Shown here one piece after another: positions 8,295 through 17,320 of a DNA stretch of 64,000 nucleotides (position 1 is the first letter of the stretch; every line of letters starts with the position of its first letter). Location: the NCBI GenBank assembly GCA_023664955.1, contig JAMPEV010000001.1, positions 321,899 through 385,898 of the forward strand, read 5' to 3'. The stretch is from Duncaniella sp. Its GTDB lineage: Bacteria; Bacteroidota; Bacteroidia; Bacteroidales; Muribaculaceae. The notes beneath the pieces are model-generated. The model did no database searches. It worked only from the letters and a program-made list of their open reading frames with translations, and was not told the origin of the DNA. The position numbers were made by a program, and so were the translations under genes.

Positions 8295-9053
8295 ATGATA
8301 GAAGAAATTGACATAAACCGTATTCCATGCCACGTCGCTGTCATTATGGATGGCAACGGTCGATGGGCACAAGCTCGTGGCTTGGACAGAAGCGAAGGCC
8401 ATGTGGAGGGCGTTAACACCGTCCGTCGCATCACTGAAATCGCCTCCGAAATCGGTGTGAAATTTCTAACGTTATACACTTTTTCCACTGAAAACTGGAA
8501 TCGACCAAGAGCTGAGGTGGAAGCTCTTATGCACCTTATAGTAATAGCCATCGAGCGTGAGACTCCTGACCTAATCAAGAACAATGTGCGTCTAAACTTG
8601 ATCGGCGATACTTCCCGTATCCCGGCCGAGGCCTATCAGCGTCTCTGCCAATGCATGAGTGATACCTCGCACTGCACCGGCCTGACCCTCACCCTCGCAA
8701 TCAGCTACTCTTCCCGCTGGGAGATTATGGAGGCTTGCCGACGTTTTGCTGCCGATGTAAAATCCGGCGTGCGCAACGTCGAGGATCTAAAATCCGATTC
8801 CGCATTTGAAGCTTATCTAACCACAGCCGGAATCCCTGACCCGGACCTCCTGATCCGGACAGGTGGAGACCACCGTGTCAGCAATTTCCTCCTTTGGCAG
8901 ATTGCTTATTCTGAAATATATGTTACCGACATATTCTGGCCCGATTTCTCTAAGGACAATTTCCTTGAGGCCATTGCAAATTTCCAGCATAGGGAGAGGC
9001 GTTACGGCTTGACTTCCGACCAGATAAAAAATATGTCAATTGATAATAAATAA
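8295..9053 (+). CDS. uppS: Isoprenyl transferase (undecaprenyl diphosphate synthase type)
   Basis: Condenses isopentenyl diphosphate onto farnesyl diphosphate to build the lipid carrier for cell-wall and surface glycans. The 252 residues carry the cis-prenyltransferase signatures: HVAVIMDGNGRWA near the N-terminus (catalytic Asp), TLYTFSTENWNRP, and a C-terminal RTGGDHRVSNFLLWQ followed by AYSE. Two usually conserved positions differ: the NYGGR block reads SYSSR, and the RTGGEHR Glu is Asp. Both changes keep polar or acidic character, so activity is plausible. The gene lies inside the envelope cluster. Confidence 0.93.
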   Translation: MIEEIDINRIPCHVAVIMDGNGRWAQARGLDRSEGHVEGVNTVRRITEIASEIGVKFLTLYTFSTENWNRPRAEVEALMHLIVIAIERETPDLIKNNVRLNLIGDTSRIPAEAYQRLCQCMSDTSHCTGLTLTLAISYSSRWEIMEACRRFAADVKSGVRNVEDLKSDSAFEAYLTTAGIPDPDLLIRTGGDHRVSNFLLWQIAYSEIYVTDIFWPDFSKDNFLEAIANFQHRERRYGLTSDQIKNMSIDNK

Positions 9054-9084
9054 TCCGATTCCATTGTCACAACAACGTCTCATT

Positions 9085-11763
9085 ATGCGTTTTATGCGTT
9101 CAAAAATACTTACTTGCTTAGTTGTTGCAATTGTGATGTTAACCACGGCTTTTAATGCCACAGCCCAATTGCCCACCGATACCATCTACCAGCCTAATGT
9201 GCTTTTCACCGGTTTGCCTAAGACTTACGAAATTGCCGGCATTTCCGTAAAGGGTGCCGATAATTACGATGAAGACCGTGTGATTGGTTACACCGGCCTT
9301 AAAGTCGGCGACCTGATTGAAGTTCCGGGTCCGGATCTCACTGATGCCGCCAAGCTCTTATGGCAACAGTTACTGTTCTCTAAGGTCCAGATTACTATCG
9401 ACAAGGTAGTTGGCGACAAGGCTTGGATTCTCATCAATCTTCGCCAGCAGCCGCGAATCTCGGCCATCAACTATAATGGCATGAAGAAGGGTGAACGCCA
9501 GGATATCGAGGAAGCTCTTCAGCTCATGAAGGGTAATCACATTACCCAAAATATTGTTAACTCGGCCGAACGTATCATCAAGAAGTATTATTCCGGTAAA
9601 GGTTTCGGTAATGCGCAGGTGAAAATAAACCTTACCGATGATTTATCACGCCCAAATGAAGTGATTGTCGATATTAACGTTAACAAGAACGATAAAGTTA
9701 AGGTCCACAAAATTTATATCGACGGTAATGATGTGATGAGCGACAATCAGATTCAACGCACCATGAAGAAAACCAATGAGAAAGGTAAAATTCTCAATCT
9801 CTTCCGCCAAAAGAAGTTCGTGGAAAGCGACTATAACGATGACTTGAACCGCATTATCGAAAAGTATAATGAGAAAGGTTATCGCGACGCAGTAATTCTT
9901 GCCGATTCTGTGGTGCCTTACGATGAAAAGACCGTGGATGTTTATATCACGTTGGATGAAGGTAAAAAGTACTACATCAACGATGTTACATGGGTAGGTA
10001 ACACTGTTTTCCCCACTGAGGGACTTGACCGTGTGCTCGGTTTTGAGAAAGGTGACGTTTACAACCAGAAACTTCTAAAAAAACGTCTCTCTGAAGATGA
10101 CGATGCTATTTCGAGCCAGTATATGGACCAGGGCTACCTCTTCTTCCAGGCTGTGCCAATCGAAAAAAATGTGGAAGGTGACTCCATTGACCTCGAAATG
10201 CGTATCATGGAGGGTCCGCAGGCTCGCATTAATAATGTCATTATCAATGGTAATGACCGTCTGTATGAGAAGGTTATCCGCCGTGAATTACGTGTGAAAC
10301 CGGGCGAACTTTTCTCTAAGACCGACTTTGTCCGCTCTGTGCGTGAAATCGCCCAGACCGGTCACTTCAACCCTGAAAATCTTGATGCCCGTCCGGAACC
10401 TAATCAGGAAGATGGTACTGTGGACATTGTATTTGACCTTGAGTCTAAGTCCAACGACCAATTTGAATTCTCTATGGGCTGGGGTCAGACCGGTATCATC
10501 GGTAAAGTGGCCATCAAGTTTACCAACTTCTCCATCAAGAATTTATTCTATCCCAATTCTTATAGGGGTATAATCCCTCAGGGTGAGGGTCAGCAACTCA
10601 CTATTTCTGCCCAGACAAATGCCCGTTATTATCAGTCATATGGTATTTCTTTCCTTGACCCATGGTTTGGCGGAAAGCGTCCTAACTCTCTGTCTGTTTC
10701 TGCCTACTATAGTCGCCAGACCGGTGTGAACTCTTCATTCTATAACCGTAATCTCAATAACTATTATTATGGTTACAGCGGTCTCTACGGCTACAACTAT
10801 GGCTACGGCTATGGCGGTTATGGCGACAACTACTCATATGAGAATGCTTATGACCCCAACAAGTATCTCCAAATGCTTAACTTCTCCGTCGGTTTTGGTA
10901 AGCGTCTAAACTGGCCTGATGACTGGTTCACTTTCCAAGCCGAGATCGGCTACACATGGTATAGCTTGAAGAACTGGGAATACCTTTTCGAGATGCAGGA
11001 TGGTGTGTCTAATGCAATTACCCTCGGACTTACTTTGGCGCGTAACTCTACCGATAATCCTCTCTACACTCGTTCCGGTTCTAACATCTCCTTCAACCTT
11101 CAGCTCACACCTCCCGCATCGCTCTTCGGAAAGAAGGACTGGAAGCAGCTGTCTTACATGAAGGAACAGGCAATCCGCGAACGTGATACTGAAAAGCTTA
11201 ACATAGCTGCGCAACAGATGTATCGATGGATCGAATATTGGAAGTTGCGTTTCAAGTCCCGCACTTACACACCGCTCAATAATGCTGAGACTTATACTCT
11301 CGTGCTCATGACTCGTGCCGACTTAGGTCTCCTCGGTAGTTACAATCGTTACCTCAAGTCTCCGTTTGAAACTTTCTATGTGGGAGGCGACGGTATGTCA
11401 GGCTCTTACACTTACGCTCAGGAGACTATCGCTCTCCGCGGTTACGACAATGGTCAATTGACGCCGTGGTCAACCGGTGGCGCGGGATATGCTTACACCC
11501 GCTTCGGTATGGAGCTCCATTTCCCCTTCATGCTCCAGCCCACCACTACAATCTACGGTCTTGCATTCGTGGAGGGTGGTAATGCATGGACTTCGGTTAA
11601 GAATTTCTCACCGTTTGACCTCAAGCGAAGTGCCGGTGCCGGTGTCCGTATATTCCTACCGATGGTGGGTATGATGGGTATTGACTGGGCTTACGGTTTC
11701 GACAAAGTTTTCGGTGAGAAGGGTGGTTCTCACTTCCACTTCATCCTCGGTCAGGAGTTCTAA
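9085..11763 (+). CDS. bamA: Outer-membrane protein assembly factor BamA
   Basis: Core of the machine that folds and inserts outer-membrane barrels. I start it at the ATG at 9085, which gives a signal peptide ending TAFNATAQ. The in-frame ATG at 9040 overlaps uppS and adds a polar leader. About 890 residues follow: a series of POTRA domains (for example YEIAGISVKGADNYDEDRVIGYTGL, VHKIYIDGNDVMSDNQIQ, YINDVTWVGNTVFPTEGL and ARINNVIINGNDRLYEKVIRRELRV), then a C-terminal 16-strand barrel ending in Phe. The motif ALRGYDNG is the VRGF/Y-type loop 6 signature. A Tyr/Gly-rich insertion occurs near residues 555-590. The two Skp-like chaperone genes follow. Confidence 0.95.
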   Translation: MRFMRSKILTCLVVAIVMLTTAFNATAQLPTDTIYQPNVLFTGLPKTYEIAGISVKGADNYDEDRVIGYTGLKVGDLIEVPGPDLTDAAKLLWQQLLFSKVQITIDKVVGDKAWILINLRQQPRISAINYNGMKKGERQDIEEALQLMKGNHITQNIVNSAERIIKKYYSGKGFGNAQVKINLTDDLSRPNEVIVDINVNKNDKVKVHKIYIDGNDVMSDNQIQRTMKKTNEKGKILNLFRQKKFVESDYNDDLNRIIEKYNEKGYRDAVILADSVVPYDEKTVDVYITLDEGKKYYINDVTWVGNTVFPTEGLDRVLGFEKGDVYNQKLLKKRLSEDDDAISSQYMDQGYLFFQAVPIEKNVEGDSIDLEMRIMEGPQARINNVIINGNDRLYEKVIRRELRVKPGELFSKTDFVRSVREIAQTGHFNPENLDARPEPNQEDGTVDIVFDLESKSNDQFEFSMGWGQTGIIGKVAIKFTNFSIKNLFYPNSYRGIIPQGEGQQLTISAQTNARYYQSYGISFLDPWFGGKRPNSLSVSAYYSRQTGVNSSFYNRNLNNYYYGYSGLYGYNYGYGYGGYGDNYSYENAYDPNKYLQMLNFSVGFGKRLNWPDDWFTFQAEIGYTWYSLKNWEYLFEMQDGVSNAITLGLTLARNSTDNPLYTRSGSNISFNLQLTPPASLFGKKDWKQLSYMKEQAIRERDTEKLNIAAQQMYRWIEYWKLRFKSRTYTPLNNAETYTLVLMTRADLGLLGSYNRYLKSPFETFYVGGDGMSGSYTYAQETIALRGYDNGQLTPWSTGGAGYAYTRFGMELHFPFMLQPTTTIYGLAFVEGGNAWTSVKNFSPFDLKRSAGAGVRIFLPMVGMMGIDWAYGFDKVFGEKGGSHFHFILGQEF

Positions 11764-11832
11764 CTCTAATCTAAATTAAACTTTTCATCAAGTAATGCGT
11801 CTATATTTATATAACTATTACTTTCCATCGAA

Positions 11833-12348
11833 ATGAAAAAATTATTCATAACTTTAGCTATAGCTGTGATATGCGCTGTAGGCGCAAGTGCACAGAAGTT
11901 TGCCCTCGTCGATATGGATTATATCCTGGGCAATATGCCTAATTATGAGGTGGCCAACGAGACTCTCAATCAATTCTCTCAGAAATGGCAGAAGGATGTT
12001 GAAGCAGTGGCTAAGGAGGCAGAAACCATGTATAAGAATTATCAGAATGAGATGGTGTTTCTTTCCGACGACGTGAAGAAGGAGCGTGAGGCTGCAATAG
12101 TTGCTAAAGAGAAACAGGCTGCCGAACTCCGTCAGAAATACTTTGGAGCTGAAGGTGAACTTTACAAAAAGCGCCAAGCCCTCATGAAGCCTATTCAGGA
12201 AAGCGTATACAATGCGGTCAAACAGGTTTCCGAGGAACATGGATATCAGTGCATTTTCGACCGTTCATCCTCCGTAGATATCATTTTCGCTTCCCCACGT
12301 ATCGATGTCTCTAATGAGGTGCTGCAAAAGTTAGGTTATTCCAAATAA
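11833..12348 (+). CDS. OmpH/Skp-family periplasmic chaperone (first copy)
   Basis: A 171-residue secreted protein with a signal peptide ending ASAQ. The Skp/OmpH pattern is clear: a short N-terminal strand (KFALVDMDYILGNMPNYE), a long charged coiled-coil region (about 45-130) forming the tentacle helices, and a returning strand block (YQCIFDRSSSVDIIFASPRIDVS). The protein would hold unfolded outer-membrane proteins for BamA, whose gene lies 70 nt upstream. Confidence 0.93.
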   Translation: MKKLFITLAIAVICAVGASAQKFALVDMDYILGNMPNYEVANETLNQFSQKWQKDVEAVAKEAETMYKNYQNEMVFLSDDVKKEREAAIVAKEKQAAELRQKYFGAEGELYKKRQALMKPIQESVYNAVKQVSEEHGYQCIFDRSSSVDIIFASPRIDVSNEVLQKLGYSK

Positions 12349-12354
12349 ATTTTT

Positions 12355-12362
12355 TAACTTTG
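12355..12362 (+). promoter_or_regulatory. Promoter -7 box for the second OmpH/Skp gene
   Basis: TAACTTTG immediately follows the first ompH stop codon and matches TAnnTTTG. The second chaperone gene could therefore be transcribed on its own, with a leader of about 95 nt. Confidence 0.5.
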
Positions 12363-12425
12363 CAAAATATTCATCAATAAAGGTTTTGGCTGTGAGTTTT
12401 TAACTCTATCGCCAGTGCTTTAATT

Positions 12426-12445
12426 AAAATAAAATAAAATAAAAT
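12426..12445 (+). repeat. AAAAT pentamer tandem repeat upstream of ompH copy 2
   Basis: Four perfect AAAAT units end 17 nt before the ATG at 12463. They lie inside the predicted leader. Confidence 0.7.
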
Positions 12446-12462
12446 AACTTCAGAATAAAACA

Positions 12463-12957
12463 ATGATTAAGAAACTTTTGCTCGCAATCATGATTGCGCT
12501 CCCCATGAGTGTGTTCGCACAGAAATTCGCTGTTATAAACACTCAGGAACTCATGGAGGCTATGCCTGAACTCCAGACCGTGAAGGAACAAATGGATGCT
12601 TCTAACAAAAAGTATGAGGATGAGTTTGCTAAACTTCAGGAAGAGTTCTCTAAGAAATTTGAAGAATTCCAGGCTCTCGAGGAAACCACTCCCCAGACTA
12701 TAAAGGAGCGCCGCATGCAGGAAATGCAGGAGCTCGAAAACAAAATCAACCAGTTCCGTCAGACTGCCACTCAGGACCTCCAGCGTCAGCAGCAGCAGCT
12801 CATGGCTCCTATCCAGGAGAAGGTTATTAAGGCTATCCAGTCTGCCGGCCAGGAAGGCGGTTATACTTTCATCTTCGAAAATGTAGTGCCTCTTTACACC
12901 GGAACTGACGTAACCGATATAACTGCCACTGTGAAAACTCGTCTCGGCATTAAATAA
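12463..12957 (+). CDS. OmpH/Skp-family periplasmic chaperone (second copy)
   Basis: 164 residues with a signal peptide (IALPMSVFAQ) and the same layout as the first copy: KFAVINTQELMEAMPELQ, a long coiled coil rich in Glu, Gln and Lys (about 35-125), then GGYTFIFENVVPLYTGTDVT at the end. The two copies differ widely in sequence, so this is an old duplication. It has its own promoter-like box and an intrinsic terminator downstream. Confidence 0.93.
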   Translation: MIKKLLLAIMIALPMSVFAQKFAVINTQELMEAMPELQTVKEQMDASNKKYEDEFAKLQEEFSKKFEEFQALEETTPQTIKERRMQEMQELENKINQFRQTATQDLQRQQQQLMAPIQEKVIKAIQSAGQEGGYTFIFENVVPLYTGTDVTDITATVKTRLGIK

Positions 12958-12998
12958 CCGAGCCGCCGATTCCGTGAGGATAGATTAAATAAGATATA

Positions 12999-13041
12999 AG
13001 GACGTGTGACAAAACCTGATAGTTTTGACATGCGTCCTTTT
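12999..13041 (+). terminator. Rho-independent terminator after the OmpH pair
   Basis: AGGACGTGTGACAAAAC and GTTTTGACATGCGTCCT pair over about 17 positions with a few mismatches around a 6-nt loop, followed by four T. It closes the bamA-ompH-ompH unit before the LptF/G gene. Confidence 0.75.
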
Positions 13042-13061
13042 ACCAACACCCTCAGCCCGCT

Positions 13062-15017
13062 ATGTTCCGAATAAAACGCATGGATATATTCATCTTGCAG
13101 AGCTTCGTGCCTCTGTTTATGATGACGTTCTTCATCTGCCTGTTTATAGTGCTGATGCAGTTCTTGTGGCGTTATATCGATGACCTCGTGGGTAAAGGTT
13201 TGGGGGTCGACGTTATTGCTGAGCTTTTTTTCTATGCGGCTCTTACCATGATTCCTATGGCTTTGCCCCTGGCCATCCTTCTGGCTTCACTGATGACTTT
13301 CGGCAACCTTGGAGAACAGTTCGAGCTCACGGCTATGAAGGCTTCGGGTATATCCCTTATCCGCACAATGGCACCTTTAATCGTGCTGATGGTATTCGTC
13401 TCAGTCGGGGCTTTTTTCTTCCAGAATAACGTACTCCCGCTTGCACAGACCAAGATGTGGACGCTGCTTTACTCTATGCGACAGAAGTCCCCGGAACTGG
13501 AAATTCCTGAAGGGGTGTTCTATGACCAGATTCCGGGATATAACCTTTTTGTGCAGGAGAAGAATCGTGACACGGGCGTGCTTTATGACATGATGATTTA
13601 CGATGTGTCAAAAGGGTTTGAAAATTCATCAATTATACTTGCTGACTCCGGCAAGATGACTATCACTCCCGATAAGACTCACCTTTTCCTCCGTCTATGG
13701 CAAGGAGAATCGTTCGAAAATCTGAAGGATGCCGGAGGATCTTCTAATATGAAAAATGTGCCTTATCGCCGCGAATCATTTGATACGAAGGAGATTATGC
13801 TTAAGTTTGATGCTAATTTCAATCGTATGGATGAGCAGGGTATGCGCAATCAGTATGTCGGTAAGAATATGGCTGAACTTCAGGCTACCATTGACTCTGT
13901 GGGGGCCCATGTTGACTCGATGGGAAATTACTACGGTACTCTCCTTCGCCAACATCCGTTCTTCAATGTATCCACATATCGTATCCCAAAGGGCACAGTC
14001 ACTGTGATTAACGATGATGGCGAGGATAATCAGGAGGAGATTAAGAAAGAACGCATCCCGAATGTTCAGATGGATAAGCCCATGGATGTAGACTCGCTTT
14101 TCCGCGGTTCCTCGTCGGGTTATACGCTTACCTATCTTAATCAGGCTCTCTCAAAGGCACAACGTATGATGCAAGAGTATGAATATAAAGGACTCATTCT
14201 TGCTGATGATATGAAGACTATACGTCGCCATGCCATAGAGCTGCAAAAGAAGTTCACTCTTTCTTTTGCCTGTATCATTTTCTTCTTCATTGGCGCTCCG
14301 CTTGGTGCCATAATTCGCAAGGGTGGTCTCGGAACTCCTCTTGTGATTTCCGTGTTCCTCTTCATTTTCTATTATATTATCGACAACATGGGTTATAAGA
14401 TGGCTCGTGACGGGAAAATTGAGGTATGGCAGGGTATGTGGCTCAGTGCTGCTGTGTTGCTTCCTCTCGGTATCTTCTTTACCTACAAGGCGGTAAATGA
14501 CTCGGCGGTGTTCAATAAGGATGCTTATATGAATTTCTTCCGCAAGTTCTTTGGAGTGGCTGAGTCTCGTCATGTCGAGATGAAGGAGGTTTATATGCAG
14601 GAGGTTGACCCGCTTGTGGCTACGCAACGTCTTGATGCGCTAAAGATCCGTGTCGAGGAATTCCTTAACAATAATCCTGTTAAGCAAAGCTATCCCGATT
14701 ACTGGCTTAAGGGTTATAACCGCAACGAATTGCACGGTCTGCGTGATGAACTTGAAAGTGATGTGGAGTATATTTCTTACTCGCGCAAGAAAATGGTGGT
14801 ATTAAAGCTTATGGATTTCCCCATTATCAGAAGTTTGTGGTTCCATGAGCCGTCAGCCAATAAGTGGTTAAGCTGGACGATGATGGTGTTATTCCCGTTA
14901 GGAATACCCGTGTGGCTGTATGGCCGTCGCACTCAGCGTCAGCTGCGCGATGAACTTTCCACTGTTAATAAAGTGTCTGATGAATTGATTAATTTAATAA
15001 ATCGTGAAGGTAATTAG
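13062..15017 (+). CDS. LptF/LptG (YjgP/YjgQ) family permease, extended form
   Basis: Inner-membrane subunit of the lipopolysaccharide export ABC transporter. At 651 residues it is much longer than the usual 350-400. N-terminal membrane segments (about 12-34, 57-80, 100-122) carry the family block QFELTAMKASGISLIR. A large periplasmic jellyroll region follows, then three more segments (about 395-480, LSFACIIFFFIGAPLGAIIRKGGLG being the classic motif). Beyond them is an extra cytoplasmic region of about 170 residues with one more hydrophobic segment (WLSWTMMVLFPLGIPVWL). The periplasmic part also has an insertion rich in Asp and Glu. A shorter paralogue is at 22513. Confidence 0.9.
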   Translation: MFRIKRMDIFILQSFVPLFMMTFFICLFIVLMQFLWRYIDDLVGKGLGVDVIAELFFYAALTMIPMALPLAILLASLMTFGNLGEQFELTAMKASGISLIRTMAPLIVLMVFVSVGAFFFQNNVLPLAQTKMWTLLYSMRQKSPELEIPEGVFYDQIPGYNLFVQEKNRDTGVLYDMMIYDVSKGFENSSIILADSGKMTITPDKTHLFLRLWQGESFENLKDAGGSSNMKNVPYRRESFDTKEIMLKFDANFNRMDEQGMRNQYVGKNMAELQATIDSVGAHVDSMGNYYGTLLRQHPFFNVSTYRIPKGTVTVINDDGEDNQEEIKKERIPNVQMDKPMDVDSLFRGSSSGYTLTYLNQALSKAQRMMQEYEYKGLILADDMKTIRRHAIELQKKFTLSFACIIFFFIGAPLGAIIRKGGLGTPLVISVFLFIFYYIIDNMGYKMARDGKIEVWQGMWLSAAVLLPLGIFFTYKAVNDSAVFNKDAYMNFFRKFFGVAESRHVEMKEVYMQEVDPLVATQRLDALKIRVEEFLNNNPVKQSYPDYWLKGYNRNELHGLRDELESDVEYISYSRKKMVVLKLMDFPIIRSLWFHEPSANKWLSWTMMVLFPLGIPVWLYGRRTQRQLRDELSTVNKVSDELINLINREGN

Positions 15018-15088
15018 TAGATATCACGCAGGTTATATCCCACAATTTTGCTGATGTTCCCTAATCGATATCCAAACTTATTAATATT

Positions 15089-16297
15089 ATGAGTGATATT
15101 AAATTAAATACTATAGAGGAAGCAATCGAGGACTTCCGCCAAGGTAAATTCGTGATTGTGGTTGATGATGAGGACCGTGAAAATGAAGGAGATCTAATTA
15201 TGGCCGGTGAAATGGTCACTCCTGACCATGTAAACTTTATGATTACCAATGCTCGCGGCGAACTTTGCGCTCCACTCACTATTTCACGTTGTCACGAACT
15301 TAAGCTTGATCACCAAGTCCAGGAAAACACTTCGATGCTTGGCACTCCTTTCACTGTGACTGTTGATCTCCTCCCCGGCTGCACTACAGGTGTTTCAGCT
15401 CACGATCGTGCTGCTACCATCCGTGCTCTCGGTAATCTCGAATTCAAGCCTGAGGACTTCGGCCGTCCCGGTCATGTTCATCCCTTGTATGCACAGGATG
15501 CCGGCGTGCTACGTCGCACCGGTCACACTGAGGCTGCAATCGACCTTGCCCGCCTCGCCGGTCTCCGTCCGGCAGCTGCTCTTATAGAAATTCTAAATGA
15601 GGATGGTACAATGGCTCGATTGCCCCAACTTCGCAAAAAGGCTGATGAATGGGGCTTGAAACTTATTTCAATAGCTGATTTAGTGGCATATAGGCTTCGT
15701 GAGGAATCGCTCGTGGAGCAAGGTGTGGAAGTGGATATGCCCACCGCATATGGCCATTTCCGCTTGATTCCTTTCCGTCAGAAGAGTAACGGATTGGAAC
15801 ACATAGCATTGATTAAGGGGGATATTAATCCCGGCGAACCTGTGCTTGTCCGTGTTCACTCTTCATGTGCTACCGGTGATATTTTCGGATCTATGCGTTG
15901 CGATTGCGGCGAGCAGCTCCACAAAGCTATGCAGATGATTGAAAAGGAGGGTAAGGGTGCCATCGTATATCTCAACCAGGAAGGACGAGGTATCGGTCTG
16001 ATGGATAAAATTCGTGCGTATAAACTTCAAGAAGAGGGTCTTGACACTGTTGATGCTAATCTTCACCTCGGTCACAAGGCTGATGAGCGTGACTATGGCG
16101 TGGGCGCACAGATTCTACATCTTCTGGGCATTGAAAAGATGCGACTTATCACCAATAATCCTGTGAAGCGCATCGGTCTCGAAGGCTACGGTCTCGAAGT
16201 GGTCGAAAATGTGCAAATTGAAATCGCACCCAATCCCTTCAACCGCCGTTATATGGAAACCAAAAAACAGCGCATGGGCCACAAACTCGACCTCTGA
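15089..16297 (+). CDS. ribBA: Bifunctional 3,4-dihydroxy-2-butanone-4-phosphate synthase / GTP cyclohydrolase II
   Basis: Provides both entry reactions of riboflavin synthesis. The 402 residues split into RibB (about 1-200, with the acidic [18 protein letters not shown] motif, [12 protein letters not shown] and [11 protein letters not shown]) and RibA (about 205-402). RibA holds the zinc Cys260, Cys271 and Cys273 in [17 protein letters not shown], and [16 protein letters not shown] for GTP binding. No FMN riboswitch is visible in the 70-nt upstream gap. The gene ends just before the repeat-bearing stretch at 16.3-16.6 kb. Confidence 0.96.
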   Translation: MSDIKLNTIEEAIEDFRQGKFVIVVDDEDRENEGDLIMAGEMVTPDHVNFMITNARGELCAPLTISRCHELKLDHQVQENTSMLGTPFTVTVDLLPGCTTGVSAHDRAATIRALGNLEFKPEDFGRPGHVHPLYAQDAGVLRRTGHTEAAIDLARLAGLRPAAALIEILNEDGTMARLPQLRKKADEWGLKLISIADLVAYRLREESLVEQGVEVDMPTAYGHFRLIPFRQKSNGLEHIALIKGDINPGEPVLVRVHSSCATGDIFGSMRCDCGEQLHKAMQMIEKEGKGAIVYLNQEGRGIGLMDKIRAYKLQEEGLDTVDANLHLGHKADERDYGVGAQILHLLGIEKMRLITNNPVKRIGLEGYGLEVVENVQIEIAPNPFNRRYMETKKQRMGHKLDL

Positions 16298-16393
16298 TTC
16301 TTTTATTTTGCCTTCCAATTTTATTTTCCGTATCTAATCGCACTGCCCCTCTATCTTTCAACCCTTATCATTGCATCTAAAATCCTCTTCTCG

Positions 16394-16492
16394 TAGGGAC
16401 GCTCCATGGAGCGTCCACTCCGATCGGGGTTGCCAAATCATAGTACTATTAACAAATTCCTTCTCGAAGAGGGACGTGTCCCCGGCGCGTCC
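16394..16492. repeat. REP-like palindromic repeat pair in the ribBA - znuC gap
   Basis: This is a gene-free stretch of about 310 bp between convergent genes. A perfect 20-bp palindrome, GGACGCTCCATGGAGCGTCC, lies at 16397-16416. It is flanked by GTAGG and by CCGATCGGGGTTGCC, and the same arrangement recurs inverted at 61212-61254. A related imperfect palindrome starting GGACGTGTCC lies at 16472-16492. I see no reading frame of substance in this gap. Confidence 0.8.
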
Positions 16493-16608
16493 AAATTGAA
16501 CCCACCATGCCGGTTCTAAATAAAAATCCCTTACACCCTCTACCACTTTTGTTAGAGTGGCTACGATATGTATTCAGAAAACCAGTATCGACCTTTTTTG
16601 TTATCTGG

Positions 16609-17307
16609 TCACTCCTCACAGTCGTAATGAACGTAGTGGTGGGCGGAGTGGCATTCGTGCAGTGTGTGATCGATAATGAGATGTCGGTTCGCCATGCCGG
16701 AAATCGTCGACATTTCATGCGACACGAGAAGCAAAGTGGTAGTCTCTGACAATTTTTCCATGAGATTGTAGATGTAGTGTTCAAACCGCTTGTCCACGTA
16801 GCTCAAAGGCTCGTCAAGCACGAGCACCTCCGGCCGCGAGATTATTGCACGTCCAAGTAAGGCGCGTTGCAGCTGTCCTCCCGACAGAGTTCCTATACTT
16901 TTCCTCGCATGCTCAGTGAGTCCCATGAGACGAGTCACCTCCTCAACCCTTTCTCTTTTCTCTTCATTGGTCAATCTGGTGCCGATTAGCCCGGAAGTTA
17001 TCACCTCTTCTACGTCAATCGGGAAGTGGGAATCAATCATGTTTTTCTGCGGTAGATACCCAATGGGAAGGTTTTTCACTGTTTGACCGTCACGTAAATA
17101 CTCAACAATGCCGGAGGTCGGTTTAAGAAGGCGCAGAAGTATGCGTAGTAGTGTTGTTTTCCCACCGCCGTTAGGCCCGGTTATGGCGATGAAATCCCCG
17201 CGATGAACATCGAAATTAATGTCATCAAGCACTTTTTTATGATCCCATACTTTGGAAATCTCCTTGAGTGAGATTATAGTTTCCATGACTGTCCCATTAT
17301 GATCCAT
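16609..17307 (-). CDS. znuC: Metal (zinc-type) ABC transporter ATP-binding protein
   Basis: Powers metal uptake across the inner membrane. The 232 residues have the full ATPase set: Walker A GPNGGGKTT (about 44-52), the Q-loop block IGYLPQKN, signature LSGGQLQRALLGRA, Walker B VLVLDEPLSYVD and switch His in LVSHE. The His/Cys-rich C-terminal tail (LHECHSAHHYVHYDCEE) suggests metal contact. The gene follows the binding-protein gene by 13 nt in one operon. The ATG at 17307 is in line with that spacing; the ATG at 17286 is an alternative. No permease gene follows, only repeats and the convergent ribBA. Confidence 0.88.
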   Translation of the reverse strand: MDHNGTVMETIISLKEISKVWDHKKVLDDINFDVHRGDFIAITGPNGGGKTTLLRILLRLLKPTSGIVEYLRDGQTVKNLPIGYLPQKNMIDSHFPIDVEEVITSGLIGTRLTNEEKRERVEEVTRLMGLTEHARKSIGTLSGGQLQRALLGRAIISRPEVLVLDEPLSYVDKRFEHYIYNLMEKLSETTTLLLVSHEMSTISGMANRHLIIDHTLHECHSAHHYVHYDCEE

Positions 17308-17320
17308 GGCGGATATTTTA

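Noticed and set aside
14151-14627. 158-codon minus-strand frame
   Set aside because: It is contained in the LptF/G gene and has no domain or signal.
16358-16784. Two short minus-strand frames after znuC that could have been a permease
   Set aside because: They are 62 and 111 codons, overlap znuC or the palindromic repeats, and have no membrane segments.
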